This document shows, piece after piece, positions 16,899-25,632 of a DNA stretch of 62,564 nt. Position 1 is the first letter of the stretch; each line of letters opens with the position of its first letter. The notes below the pieces were generated by a model. The model had not been told where the DNA came from. It searched no databases and saw only the letters and a program-made list of their open reading frames with translations. The translations under genes were made by a program, and so were the position numbers. The stretch covers positions 1 through 62,564 of the forward strand of contig CALQCC020000026.1 in assembly GCA_943328975.2 (NCBI GenBank). Direction: 5' to 3'. Source of the DNA: Bordetella parapertussis (GTDB taxonomy: Bacteria > Acidobacteriota > Terriglobia > Bryobacterales > Bryobacteraceae).

Positions 16899-18098
16899 CT
16901 AGAGCTCTACCTCGCGAGTGGACGCCACCGGGGCGCGGAAGATGGGTTCTTCGTAGGAGTCTTTGAAACGCTCAGGGGTCTCAAAGCGCTCGTCGGCGGG
17001 GTTTCCTTTGCGTAGACCCTGACCTTTGAGGGACCGGCCCAGCAACACGGTTGCAGCCTGATCGGCGGGATTTCGTTCCAGAACTGCGCGAAAGCGGTCG
17101 GCCGCAGCTTCGAACTGTCCCGTTTTAAATAACATGTAACCCATGTTGAAGTGATAGTCGGGAAGGCTGGGATTGATGTCAAGAGCTTCGCGGAAGCTAG
17201 ACAGCGCGTGCAGTTCGTTGCGCCGGCTCTCTGCAACACCCAAGTTATTGAACACCTCTGAGGCGGGCAGGGTTTCGGTGATGCGCTCGAACGCAGCCTT
17301 CGCGGCCGCGTAATCGTTTTCGTGAAACTTGGATACACCCAAGTAAAAACTCGCCTCCGGAAAGTGCGGGTCGTGAGCATCCACCTTGAGCAACCACTCC
17401 GACGCACCCTTGTAATTCTTGCGAGCGAGTTCAATCCTGCCCAGCTCCAATATGGGGCGTGAGAAGCGAGCGTCCACGCGATTGGCCTGTTGGTAAAACT
17501 TCTCGCGAGCGTCCAGAGTGGTGGCGACCCACCCGCGGATGAAGCTCTCTTCGGCAGCGAGGCGAACGGCGGGCCGCAGTGAGCGGTAGTCCGACTCCGA
17601 AGGCGCCAGCGCCGGTGCTATGAGTCTCAAGGCGTGCCAGCCGAGGTGCGCTTCCAAGCGGTCCAATTCCGCCAACGGACCGGTTTCATTGAGGGGGACG
17701 CTAAGTCGCGCCCGAGCCCGGTCCGAGATCACGGCCTGAATCGAGATGGTCCCTGTGACCGGATCGGCGCGATAGGTGCCATAGATAACTTCGTCGGCGT
17801 TCAGGGCTTGGCCCAGCTTTAGCACGGAAGCTTGAGTCAGTTCCGCCGTCGGCCGCAGGCGCAGGTCAGAATAGGCGGCCACTACATCGGCCCGACCGAT
17901 CACCGGTGAGCCGCGCACAATCAAGGTTTCGCGCAGAGCCTCGGCGATGCTTTCGCCGATCCATTCTCCACCGGGCGCGGGCGTGCTGGAGACGTTCGTG
18001 AAGGGCAGCACGGCGGCGCTACCAGCCAAGACACTATCGGCGTGGAGTTGCGGCGCGCTGGATAGCGCGGCGATTAAGATGAGGCCGCAGGGACGCAT
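16899..18098 (-). CDS. exported TolB/FlgO-like and tetratricopeptide repeat protein
   Basis: 399 residues with a signal peptide (about 1-20). Residues 25-150 resemble the FlgO/TolB-N type periplasmic domain (AAVLPFTNVSS, IGESIAEALRETL, LNADEVIYGTYR), and residues 205-370 hold TPR helices (PEASFYLGVSKFHENDYAAA, FNNLGVAESRRNELHALS, YHFNMGYMLFKTGQFEAAA). Such proteins scaffold assemblies in the periplasm. Its first 25 bases lie inside the 3' end of miaA, so the two are co-transcribed and probably translationally coupled. Confidence 0.78.
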   Translation of the reverse strand: MRPCGLILIAALSSAPQLHADSVLAGSAAVLPFTNVSSTPAPGGEWIGESIAEALRETLIVRGSPVIGRADVVAAYSDLRLRPTAELTQASVLKLGQALNADEVIYGTYRADPVTGTISIQAVISDRARARLSVPLNETGPLAELDRLEAHLGWHALRLIAPALAPSESDYRSLRPAVRLAAEESFIRGWVATTLDAREKFYQQANRVDARFSRPILELGRIELARKNYKGASEWLLKVDAHDPHFPEASFYLGVSKFHENDYAAAKAAFERITETLPASEVFNNLGVAESRRNELHALSSFREALDINPSLPDYHFNMGYMLFKTGQFEAAADRFRAVLERNPADQAATVLLGRSLKGQGLRKGNPADERFETPERFKDSYEEPIFRAPVASTREVEL

Positions 18099-19000
18099 CG
18101 GTCACTCCACAGTCTAACAGCCCTTTCCTGGACTGCGCCGTCGTTCCCGAATCCATCCAGCCACTGGATGCGCTGGTCCCGGCGGAACCAAGTGCGCTGG
18201 CGCTTGGCGTATTGGCGCGTGCCGATCTCGGTGGATTCGATGGCTTCCTCCAGAGTCAGTTCGCCGCGAAGGTGGGCCACTGCCTGTTTGTAGCCAAGGG
18301 ACTCGAACGGCTTCTCGTTGCCGGTCAGTCCGGACGCGAGCAACCCACGGACCTCGTCCAGCAATCCAGCGCCGAACATTTCCCGCGTTCGTTTGGCGAT
18401 GGATTCCACTAACAGCTCACGCGGGGGATCGAGACCCAGTTGCAAGACCTGGTAGCCCTGGAGCGGCATAGCCGTCTCAGTTGCGGGAAGTGGCTGGCTG
18501 GTGAGCAAGCGAATTTCGAGAGCGCGGATCAACTTTTGAGTGTCGCTGGGATGAATCCGCGCGGCAGCGGCGGGCTCCAGGCGCGAAAGGATGCTATGCA
18601 GCGAACCAGGGCGGCGCGCCGTCAGGCGTTCGCGCAAAGCTTCATCGCGGGAGGGCAGGGCGGGGAGGCCGTCCAGGAAAGCGCGAACGTAGAAGCCGGT
18701 GCCCCCCACCAGGATGGGAAGTTTGCCCCGTTCGCTAATTTCGGCAACAGCGGCGCGGGCCAGCCGAGCGTAGTCTCCGGCGGAGTGAACCTTTTCCGCA
18801 TCCAGCACGTCAAAGAGGTGATGAGGAATGCCTTGACGTTCCGCCAACGGAGTTTTGGCCGAACCGATGTCGAATCCGCGATACAATTGCACGGAATCGG
18901 CGTTGACCAATTCGCCGGAAAGTCGGCGGGCCAAATGCAGAGCCAAGCTGGATTTACCGGCTCCCGTGGGACCAACCACAATGATTAGCGGACGCTGCAC
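18074..19000 (-). CDS. miaA: tRNA dimethylallyltransferase
   Basis: Transfers the dimethylallyl group to A37 of tRNAs reading UNN codons, giving i6A. 308 residues, normal length. The P-loop GPTGAGKS is at residues 10-17, followed by NADSVQLYRGFDIGSAK (33-49), HHLFDVL, LVGGTGFYVRAFLDGLP (about 97) and the FESLGYKQA segment (about 239). The start is GTG 19000 without a clear ribosome-binding site; a GATAGT box ends five bases before it. It is divergent from the TPR gene at 19064 and upstream of the TolB/TPR gene. Confidence 0.94.
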   Translation of the reverse strand: MQRPLIIVVGPTGAGKSSLALHLARRLSGELVNADSVQLYRGFDIGSAKTPLAERQGIPHHLFDVLDAEKVHSAGDYARLARAAVAEISERGKLPILVGGTGFYVRAFLDGLPALPSRDEALRERLTARRPGSLHSILSRLEPAAAARIHPSDTQKLIRALEIRLLTSQPLPATETAMPLQGYQVLQLGLDPPRELLVESIAKRTREMFGAGLLDEVRGLLASGLTGNEKPFESLGYKQAVAHLRGELTLEEAIESTEIGTRQYAKRQRTWFRRDQRIQWLDGFGNDGAVQERAVRLWSDRCVPAASS

Positions 19001-19031
19001 CTGTAACTATCGTAGCGTCCGCCCTAGCGAC

Positions 19032-19037
19032 TATACT
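19032..19037 (+). promoter_or_regulatory. candidate -10 box in the miaA/TPR divergent spacer
   Basis: TATACT 26 bases before ATG 19064; because the local sequence actatactaat is partly self-complementary, a -10-like box also reads on the other strand. No good -35. Confidence 0.3.
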
Positions 19038-19063
19038 AATGTTGAGAGTTGCGCCGGAGCGAT

Positions 19064-21070
19064 ATGCGAACCCAAAAGCTAGCAGGACTGATCCTTTCCT
19101 TGAGTGCGATGAGCTGGGCCCAGACTCCTGCGACGGCAGAGCCGGACCGGAGCGCCGCCTATTACAACTACACCTTGGCCCACCTCTACGCGAACATGGC
19201 CGCGGAAGGGCTCGATAGTACCGAGAACATCAACCAAGCGATCACCGCCTACAAAGCCGCGATTCAAGCGGATCCGCGGTCGCCGGTGTTGGCCGAAGAG
19301 CTTTCCGATTTCTACATCCAGTTCAACCGGGTGAACCAGGCGCGTACGGAGGCGGAAGCGGCCATCCTGCGTAATCCCAACGATGTAGCCGCGCACCGTT
19401 TGCTGGCGCGAATCTTCGTCCGCATGATTTCCGATCCGCAGAGCCAACGCGTGGATACGAACATGCTGCGCCGGGCGACGGAAGAGTATCAGAAGGTTGT
19501 GGATCTGGATCCCAAAGATGTCGGCTCCTGGGTATTCTTGGGTCGGCTGCAGAGGGCGGCGCAAAATATCGATGGCGCGGGGCGTTCGTTCGATAAGGCA
19601 CTGGCGCTGGAACCGGACAACGAAGACGCACTGGTAGGTCGGGCCGCGGTCTATTCCGACAAGGGCGATACCGAAGCTGCAGCGGCAATGTTCGAGCGCG
19701 CGGCGCAGAAGAATCCTTCGGCTGAGAGCTGGCAACGCCTGGCCGCCACCTACGAACAAATGAAGGAGTACAAACTGGCGGCGGAGACTATCCGCAAAGG
19801 CTTGGCTCTGAATCCGGAGAACGCGCCGGAATTGCGCAAGGCCTTGGCTCAGGATCTTTTGAATGCCGGGGATTTTGAGGCGGCGATCACTGCTTTTGAA
19901 GGTGTAGCCGTGGACGATCCAGCGGACGCGGAAGCTTGGCTGCGTATTTCGCAATTGCGGATGCAGTTGGGGGACCTGAAGAAAGCGCGCGAAGCAGCCA
20001 CCAAAGCGGCTTCGATTGATTCAGAGAATATTGAGATCGCCTTTAACGAAGTGAGTCTGCTGCAGGCCGAAGGCAAACCTCGCGAAGCCATCAAACAGAT
20101 GCGCGAGATTATCGATGGCACCGCCCGGACCACGTACACGGCGCAGCAAAACGCCAGCCGGATCGCGCTATTGGAGCGCTTGGCTGTGATGCACCGCATG
20201 ATGGATCAGCCGGTCGAAGCGGTGGCTGTCTATCGCGAAATCCTACAGTTGGATAAAAACGCGGAAGCGCATGTGGCGGCGGAGATCATCGACTCTTACC
20301 GCGGCGGCAAGAAATTTGACGAGGCACAGAAGGAAGCGGACTCTGCGATCAAGAAGTTCGCCACCGATCGCGGCGTGCGTGTGGCCCGGGCGGCCCTCGA
20401 AGCCGACATGGGGCGCGTGGATAACGCGACCTCGGATATCCGCAAGATGCTGGATGGGACTGATGATCGTGCGGTGCAACTAACGCTAGCCGAGTTGTAC
20501 GAGAAGGGCAAGAAATACGACGAAGCTCGCAAGGCGCTGGACGAGGCAGAAAAGCTCTCCACCGACCAGGCCGACAAAATCAGCGTCTGGTTCATGCGCG
20601 GGGCCATGTACGAAAAGATGAAGAATCTTCCTCTCGCCGAAGCCGAATTCCGCAAGGTGCTCGCGATCGTCCCGGACCACGTTCAGGCGTTGAACTACCT
20701 GGGCTACATGCTGACGGATCGCAATGTCCGCTTGAACGAAGCGCTGGCCATGATCGAAAAGGTGATCGCGCGCGAACCGAACAACGGCGCCTACCTGGAC
20801 AGCTTAGGCTGGGCGTATTATCGCTTGGGCCGGTTTGCCCAAGCGGAGGAACAGATCGCCCGCGCGGTGGATCTGGCTCCGGGCGACGCCACCATGCACG
20901 ATCATTATGCCGATGCCTTGATGCAGAACAAAAAGGTTCGTGAGGCCGTGGCGGCGTGGGAAGAAGCGTTGCGCCAATGGCAGGCCAGTTCCCCGGCTGA
21001 TAAAGATCAAACCGAAATGGACAAGGTTCGCAATAAACTTGAGCAAGCCCGCAAGCAGCTAGCCCGGTAA
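19064..21070 (+). CDS. large exported tetratricopeptide repeat protein
   Basis: 668 residues with a signal peptide ending SWAQ at about residue 20. The rest is alpha-helical TPR array, with at least twelve repeats readable (for example SWVFLGRLQRAAQNIDGAGR, ALNYLGYMLTDRNVRLNEAL, YLDSLGWAYYRLGRFAQAEE). The ALNYLGYMLTDRN and LDSLGWAYYRLG pair is typical of periplasmic TPR proteins of the diderm envelope. ATG 19064 has GGAG four bases upstream; a TTG at 19049 is possible. It precedes skp by 53 bases, so a role with envelope assembly is a reasonable inference but not shown. Confidence 0.83.
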   Translation: MRTQKLAGLILSLSAMSWAQTPATAEPDRSAAYYNYTLAHLYANMAAEGLDSTENINQAITAYKAAIQADPRSPVLAEELSDFYIQFNRVNQARTEAEAAILRNPNDVAAHRLLARIFVRMISDPQSQRVDTNMLRRATEEYQKVVDLDPKDVGSWVFLGRLQRAAQNIDGAGRSFDKALALEPDNEDALVGRAAVYSDKGDTEAAAAMFERAAQKNPSAESWQRLAATYEQMKEYKLAAETIRKGLALNPENAPELRKALAQDLLNAGDFEAAITAFEGVAVDDPADAEAWLRISQLRMQLGDLKKAREAATKAASIDSENIEIAFNEVSLLQAEGKPREAIKQMREIIDGTARTTYTAQQNASRIALLERLAVMHRMMDQPVEAVAVYREILQLDKNAEAHVAAEIIDSYRGGKKFDEAQKEADSAIKKFATDRGVRVARAALEADMGRVDNATSDIRKMLDGTDDRAVQLTLAELYEKGKKYDEARKALDEAEKLSTDQADKISVWFMRGAMYEKMKNLPLAEAEFRKVLAIVPDHVQALNYLGYMLTDRNVRLNEALAMIEKVIAREPNNGAYLDSLGWAYYRLGRFAQAEEQIARAVDLAPGDATMHDHYADALMQNKKVREAVAAWEEALRQWQASSPADKDQTEMDKVRNKLEQARKQLAR

Positions 21071-21123
21071 CCGCTCAGGGTTGCTAAGATAGATAAAAGT
21101 CTCAACACAAGGAGTTTTTGCTC

Positions 21124-21642
21124 ATGCGTTTTGTATTGCCGGTGGTTGCCACGTGTTTGATGGGGTTGATGTCGGTCTCTCCGGCGATGGCGCAAGCCAA
21201 GGTAGGGGTCATTGATTTTCAACGCGCCGTGGTAGAAACCGCGGAATTCAAGAAGGCTTATGCTGAACTCGAAGCCAAGTACAAGCCGAAGCAGGACGCG
21301 CTTGCCAAGGCGCAACAGGAACTAGCCGACCTCGAGACGCAGTTGCGCGCCAGCCAGGGCCAGTTGAGCCAGGCCGGCACGGCGGAATTGCAAGCCAAAG
21401 GACAACGCAAGCAAGTCCAGGTGGATCGCCTTACCATGGATCTGCAGGAAGACTTTGAAGCGGAGCGCGATGCTGCTCTTCGTGTTGTCACTACGCGCTT
21501 TACGGACGTCTTGAAAAAGTTTTCCGCGGATAAGGGCCTGGATATGATTCAGGACAGCGCGGCCCTGCACTTCTTCAAGCCCGAGGCGGACGTCACCGAC
21601 GCCGCGATCGCCGCTTACAACGCCGCACATCCCGCTAAGTAG
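21124..21642 (+). CDS. skp: OmpH/Skp-family periplasmic chaperone
   Basis: 172 residues. The signal peptide ends MAQA at about residue 22. The mature start AKVGVIDFQRAVVETAEFKKAYAELE is the hallmark of Skp/OmpH, followed by the long alpha-helical tentacle hairpin (about 50-120) and a helical closing segment with LDMIQDSAALHFF. Skp trimers hold unfolded outer-membrane proteins between Sec and BAM. AAGGAG at 21109-21114 lies nine bases before ATG 21124, which decides the start over TTG 21118. BamA and lpx genes, common neighbours elsewhere, are not here. Confidence 0.88.
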   Translation: MRFVLPVVATCLMGLMSVSPAMAQAKVGVIDFQRAVVETAEFKKAYAELEAKYKPKQDALAKAQQELADLETQLRASQGQLSQAGTAELQAKGQRKQVQVDRLTMDLQEDFEAERDAALRVVTTRFTDVLKKFSADKGLDMIQDSAALHFFKPEADVTDAAIAAYNAAHPAK

Positions 21643-21654
21643 GAGCAGTCCGCC

Positions 21655-22131
21655 ATGCCCAGTTACATGGAAGGCTACGGCGCCGGCGAAGAACAACGCT
21701 GGCTGTGGATCAAACGGATCCTGTTTATTGGGATCCCGTGTGTCCTGCTGGCGGTCGCAGCCTTCTTTTATTTCCGGACGTGGAGTGAAGAGCGCGCCAT
21801 GAGCGGTTTCTTGGCGGCTCTGGAACAGAAGAAGTACGATGAGGCGTACCGCATGTGGTGTACGCCCGAGAAGCCCTGCCGCTACTATCCGTTGGAGAAG
21901 TTCCAGGAAGACTGGGGTCCCACTGGTATTTACAGTAATCTTGCCGTTCTCAAGTTCGAAAACGTTGATTACTGCGACAACGGAGTGGTGTTTGAGGCAA
22001 GTTACCCCAACGCCCAGCCGTTCGGTCTGTGGGTGGAGCGTTCCACCAACATGATCAGTTTCGCCCCTTGGCAACGTTGCCCGGGCAAACATATCCAAAT
22101 TGGTCCCTTCCTGAAACGTATTTTTGGCTAG
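21655..22131 (+). CDS. single-pass membrane protein of unknown function
   Basis: 158 residues: a short N-terminal cytoplasmic segment, one transmembrane helix (about 21-42, FIGIPCVLLAVAAFFYF), and an extracytoplasmic domain with five cysteines (MWCTPEKPCRYY, DYCDN, QRCPG) and FLAALEQKKYDEAYRMW, which resembles the start of a DUF4878/NTF2-like helical entry. No firm family. Cysteine spacing suggests disulphides. It follows skp by 12 bases with AGGAG before its ATG, so it is in the same operon. Confidence 0.65.
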   Translation: MPSYMEGYGAGEEQRWLWIKRILFIGIPCVLLAVAAFFYFRTWSEERAMSGFLAALEQKKYDEAYRMWCTPEKPCRYYPLEKFQEDWGPTGIYSNLAVLKFENVDYCDNGVVFEASYPNAQPFGLWVERSTNMISFAPWQRCPGKHIQIGPFLKRIFG

Positions 22132-22188
22132 CCCTGTAACCGCTGCCCGCCTTTTGACCGTTTTTACATCTTTGAGCGTTTAGCCAAC

Positions 22189-23343
22189 ATGTCCTTGACC
22201 ATTCCAAGATATAAATGGGCAGTTTTGTTCTCCCTCGTGGCCCTTCCATTCTTATGGACCGCCGCGAAGGCGCAAACCGCCAAAGAATTGCACCTCGAAA
22301 CCGGGGAAGAGATCTTCCAAGGTACGTGCGCAGGGTGCCACGGACCTGACGGCAAAGGACAGCAGCAGCACATCTTGGGTTTTGAGCCTCCCGCTACGTT
22401 TCCGGACTTTACCGATTGCAGCGGCTCGTCTCGCGAATCAAACACGCAGTGGTCGGCGGTAATTCATCAGGGTGGAACGGCGCGGTCATTCTCCACCATC
22501 ATGCCTTCGTTCGGTCCCAAAGAAAATCCCGCTCTGACCGACGACGAGATCAAGAAGGTGATCGGCTACCTTCGCACGTTCTGCACCGAAGATCCGAAGT
22601 GGCCGTCCGGTGACTTCAATACACCGCGTCCGATGTTCACCGAAAAGGCCTTTCCCGAAGACGAACTTATCACGTACAACACCGTGAATCTGACGGGCAC
22701 AGCCGGCTACAACAACAACTTGATCATTGAGAAACGGTTGGGAGCCATTACCAACATCGAGATCCGGTTCCGTGGCAATTTCACAAAACAAGCGGCAGGC
22801 GGCTGGCTCGGCGATGTGGGTGATACCAGCTTCGAATTCAAGCGCTCGCTGTTGGTCAATAACAAAAAGGGAACCCTGTTGGGTTGGGGCAATGAAATTA
22901 CCGTGGCCACGGGTAACCCTAAGCTTGGCGGGAATGGGGTCCATCGATATGAGCAGTTCTTAACGCTGACCCAACTCTTGCCAAAGCGAGCGTATTTTCT
23001 CGTGCAGGCCGGGGGCGAGGTGTCGATCTTCCATCGACATCAATCTCCAGCCGAGGTCTACACTAGGTCCGCCATCGGAAAGACCTTCTTAGCGGACCGT
23101 ACGATGGGCAGGGCATTCTCCCTCACCAACGAATTTGTCGCGATCCGCAAGTTTGGCCCGCAGCAGGCCTGGACTCTGGATGTGGTTCCGCAGGCGCAGA
23201 TTACAGTCAGTAAGCGTCAACATATGCGGCTCGGCATGGGCGTCAACATCCCCGCCGTGAACGTTCAGTCGCGCAGTACGCAGTTGGTCTTTTATTGGTT
23301 GTGGGATACGTTCGACGGTGGGTTCTTTGAAGGGTGGAAGTAG
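22189..23343 (+). CDS. monohaem cytochrome c fused to a beta-barrel-like outer-membrane region
   Basis: 384 residues. Signal peptide 1-29. Residues 35-135 are a class I cytochrome c: CAGCH at 47-51, and a methionine in the later TIMPSFG stretch (about 105) as probable sixth ligand. Residues 160-384 contain no haem motif but show long amphipathic beta-strand patterns separated by Gly/Asn turns (LIIEKRLGAITNIEIRFRG, GWLGDVGDTSFEFKR, LGWGNEITVATGNPK, WTLDVVPQAQITV), like the transporter/porin family annotated near phenol-degradation MetA. I infer an outer-membrane barrel carrying a cytochrome head. The pentahaem cytochrome gene begins three bases after its stop, so the products probably work together in electron transfer across the envelope. 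Confidence 0.72.
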   Translation: MSLTIPRYKWAVLFSLVALPFLWTAAKAQTAKELHLETGEEIFQGTCAGCHGPDGKGQQQHILGFEPPATFPDFTDCSGSSRESNTQWSAVIHQGGTARSFSTIMPSFGPKENPALTDDEIKKVIGYLRTFCTEDPKWPSGDFNTPRPMFTEKAFPEDELITYNTVNLTGTAGYNNNLIIEKRLGAITNIEIRFRGNFTKQAAGGWLGDVGDTSFEFKRSLLVNNKKGTLLGWGNEITVATGNPKLGGNGVHRYEQFLTLTQLLPKRAYFLVQAGGEVSIFHRHQSPAEVYTRSAIGKTFLADRTMGRAFSLTNEFVAIRKFGPQQAWTLDVVPQAQITVSKRQHMRLGMGVNIPAVNVQSRSTQLVFYWLWDTFDGGFFEGWK

Positions 23344-23346
23344 GCC

Positions 23347-24960
23347 ATGATACAGAAACTTTTAGGCTCGTTCACGCTTTTCGTCGCCATCTTCGGCCTG
23401 ACCACCTCCGTCCTGCAGAGCAAAGACAAACAACCGGAGCATTTCCAAACCTCTGACCGCTGCTTCGCCTGCCACAACAATTTGTACACCCCTGCGGGCC
23501 AAGATGTGTCGATCGGCCTGAGTTGGCGGACTTCCATGATGGCCAACGCTGGTCGCGATCCATATTGGATGGCGGGCGTGCGTCGTGAAACCATGGAACA
23601 TCCTGAATCCATCAAGGCCATTGAAGACGAGTGCACCATCTGCCACATGCCCATGATGCGCTATCAGGCGCACTCCGAAGGTAAAGAAGGCCAAGCGTTC
23701 GCACACATGCCCCCGGTCGGAGATTCAAAGGCCGACAAGTTGGCTGCCGATGGTGTATCGTGTTCGCTTTGCCACCAGATCACGCCGGAGAAACTCGGCA
23801 CTCGTGAGAGCTTGGTGGGTGGGTTCGTGGTCGACACCAGCAAGCCCATGGGTCAGAAGGTTGTCTACGGCCCCTACAAAGTCGACGATGGCCATCAAAC
23901 AGTGATGAGAACTTCTTCGGGCGGTTGGAAGCCGACCGAAAGCGAGCATATCCGCAAGTCCGAACTCTGTGCCACTTGCCACACATTGATCACGCAGGCC
24001 TTGGGGCCCGATGGGAAAGTCATCGGTTCGTTGCCGGAACAGATGCCGTATCAAGAGTGGTACCACAGCGATTACAAGGAACAGAAGAGCTGCCAGAACT
24101 GCCACATGCCCTCTGTAAAAGATACGCCGATCACCCGCGTGTTGGGTGCGCCGCGCGAGGAACTGGCGCAACACACGTTCGTTGGCGGTAACTTCTTTAT
24201 GCAGCGCGTGCTGGGCAAGTATAGGGTCCAGATGCAAGTTCCGGCAATGCCGTCGGAAATGGAAAACGCGGCCGACCGCACCATCAAGCACCTACAGTCG
24301 GATACAGCCAAGCTCACAGTTGCCAGCGCAGAGCTCCGCGCCGGTCGCCTGGAAGCCGAGCTTGCAATCGAAAACCTCAGTGGCCACAAATTCCCGACCG
24401 CCTATCCTTCGCGCCGCAGCTGGCTGCACGTGACCGTCAAGGATCGCAATGGCAACGCGGTATTCGAATCGGGCAAGTTGGAGGCGAGCGGCCTGATCGT
24501 CGGCAACGACAACGATGCGGACGCCTTGAAGTACGAGCCGCACTACACGCAAATTACGACTCCCGACCAAGTCCAGATCTACGAAGGCATCATGGTGGAT
24601 TCCGCAGGCAAGCCCACTACGGGCCTCCTGAACGCGATCCGTTATGAAAAGGACAACCGCATGTTGCCGAAGGGCTTCAACAAGGCGACGGCGGACGACG
24701 AAATCGGCGTGAAGGGCACAGCCTCGACGGATGCAAACTTCGCCGGCGGCGGGGATCGCATCAATTACTCGATCGCGGTCGGTAGCGCACAGGGGCCTTT
24801 TACGATCGACGCGGAACTGTACTTCCAACCCATCTCTTTCCGTTGGGCGGAGAATCTGAAGAAGTACGATGCCTTCGAGCCGAAGCGCATGGTGGGTATC
24901 TATGAGTCGATGTCCTCGGGCTCGGCCGTCGTGATCGCTAAGGCTGCTGCAACTCGCTGA
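23347..24960 (+). CDS. pentahaem c-type cytochrome
   Basis: 537 residues. Signal-like N-terminus (about 1-25). Five CXXCH motifs: CFACH (39-43), CTICH (96-100), CSLCH (139-143), CATCH (208-212) and CQNCH (249-253), all in the N-terminal half; spare histidines between them could give bis-His ligation. The layout is of the cytochrome c-554 / NapC-independent multihaem type. The C-terminal half (about 300-530) is haem-free and beta-rich (LTVASAELRAGRLEAELAIE, HKFPTAYPSRRSWLHVTV). It follows the barrel-fused cytochrome by three bases. The 3' end overlaps the convergent metallo-beta-lactamase gene by 61 bases. Physiological electron donor and acceptor unknown. Confidence 0.85.
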   Translation: MIQKLLGSFTLFVAIFGLTTSVLQSKDKQPEHFQTSDRCFACHNNLYTPAGQDVSIGLSWRTSMMANAGRDPYWMAGVRRETMEHPESIKAIEDECTICHMPMMRYQAHSEGKEGQAFAHMPPVGDSKADKLAADGVSCSLCHQITPEKLGTRESLVGGFVVDTSKPMGQKVVYGPYKVDDGHQTVMRTSSGGWKPTESEHIRKSELCATCHTLITQALGPDGKVIGSLPEQMPYQEWYHSDYKEQKSCQNCHMPSVKDTPITRVLGAPREELAQHTFVGGNFFMQRVLGKYRVQMQVPAMPSEMENAADRTIKHLQSDTAKLTVASAELRAGRLEAELAIENLSGHKFPTAYPSRRSWLHVTVKDRNGNAVFESGKLEASGLIVGNDNDADALKYEPHYTQITTPDQVQIYEGIMVDSAGKPTTGLLNAIRYEKDNRMLPKGFNKATADDEIGVKGTASTDANFAGGGDRINYSIAVGSAQGPFTIDAELYFQPISFRWAENLKKYDAFEPKRMVGIYESMSSGSAVVIAKAAATR

Positions 24961-25631
24961 TGAATCGCAGCGCGCACACGCGCGATGACGCCCGGTATGT
25001 CTTCGCCGTGGGCGATCGGTCCATGGCCACAGACGATCACTTGTGGCGCGAGGGTTTCGATCCGATCCAATGATTCCAGCCAAAGCCGCCAGTCCGCTAA
25101 TCCGCCGGCCGCGTCCAGGTTCGGCTCATATTGGTTGACCAGGCAGTCTCCACAATAGAGGACTCCGTCTTCTGGAACATAAATGGAGATGTTCGTGGCT
25201 GTGTGGCCAGGTGTGAGTAGAACCTCCACACGACACGACCCCAGTTCAAAGAACGTGTCTTCCGCTATCGCGATACCCGGATTCGCCAATGGGGTTGCGT
25301 AATGAAACGCTGGATGAAAGCCAGCGCGCTCTTGTGCAAACTCGGACGGAGTTCTCGCGATACCCGAGTGACCGTGAATCGGCGTATCGAGTTCTTGGAA
25401 GAAGCCGTTGCCTCCGATGTGGTCGAAGTGTTTTTCGGAGTTGATGACGCGGAGTCTATTCTCGGGACGCACTGCGGTCGCGTAGCCGTGAATCGTGGCC
25501 GCGGCCAGAGCGTTCGCACCGGTATCGACAATCAGCGTCTCCTCGTCACCCACAACGAACCCGGCATTGACCATCCACGGAAGCGTATAAGCCAAACCTG
25601 TCACCGCGTAACAGCGTTCTGAGAGTTGCAT
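24900..25631 (-). CDS. metallo-beta-lactamase-fold hydrolase
   Basis: 243 residues with the MBL fold. Metal-site motifs: EKHFDHIGG near residue 66 (first His of the usual HxHxDH replaced by Glu), LTPGHTATN near 139, YCGDCLVN near 158 and VCGHGPI near 199. The remaining ligands are intact, so a dinuclear or mononuclear site is plausible. The start ATG is one base after the upstream NagA-like stop, so the two form an operon. Its last 61 bases overlap the cytochrome gene on the other strand. Substrate unknown; glyoxalase II-like thioesterase or lactonase activities are possible. Confidence 0.82.
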   Translation of the reverse strand: MQLSERCYAVTGLAYTLPWMVNAGFVVGDEETLIVDTGANALAAATIHGYATAVRPENRLRVINSEKHFDHIGGNGFFQELDTPIHGHSGIARTPSEFAQERAGFHPAFHYATPLANPGIAIAEDTFFELGSCRVEVLLTPGHTATNISIYVPEDGVLYCGDCLVNQYEPNLDAAGGLADWRLWLESLDRIETLAPQVIVCGHGPIAHGEDIPGVIARVRAAIHQRVAAALAITTAEPEDIDS

Positions 25632-25632
25632 G

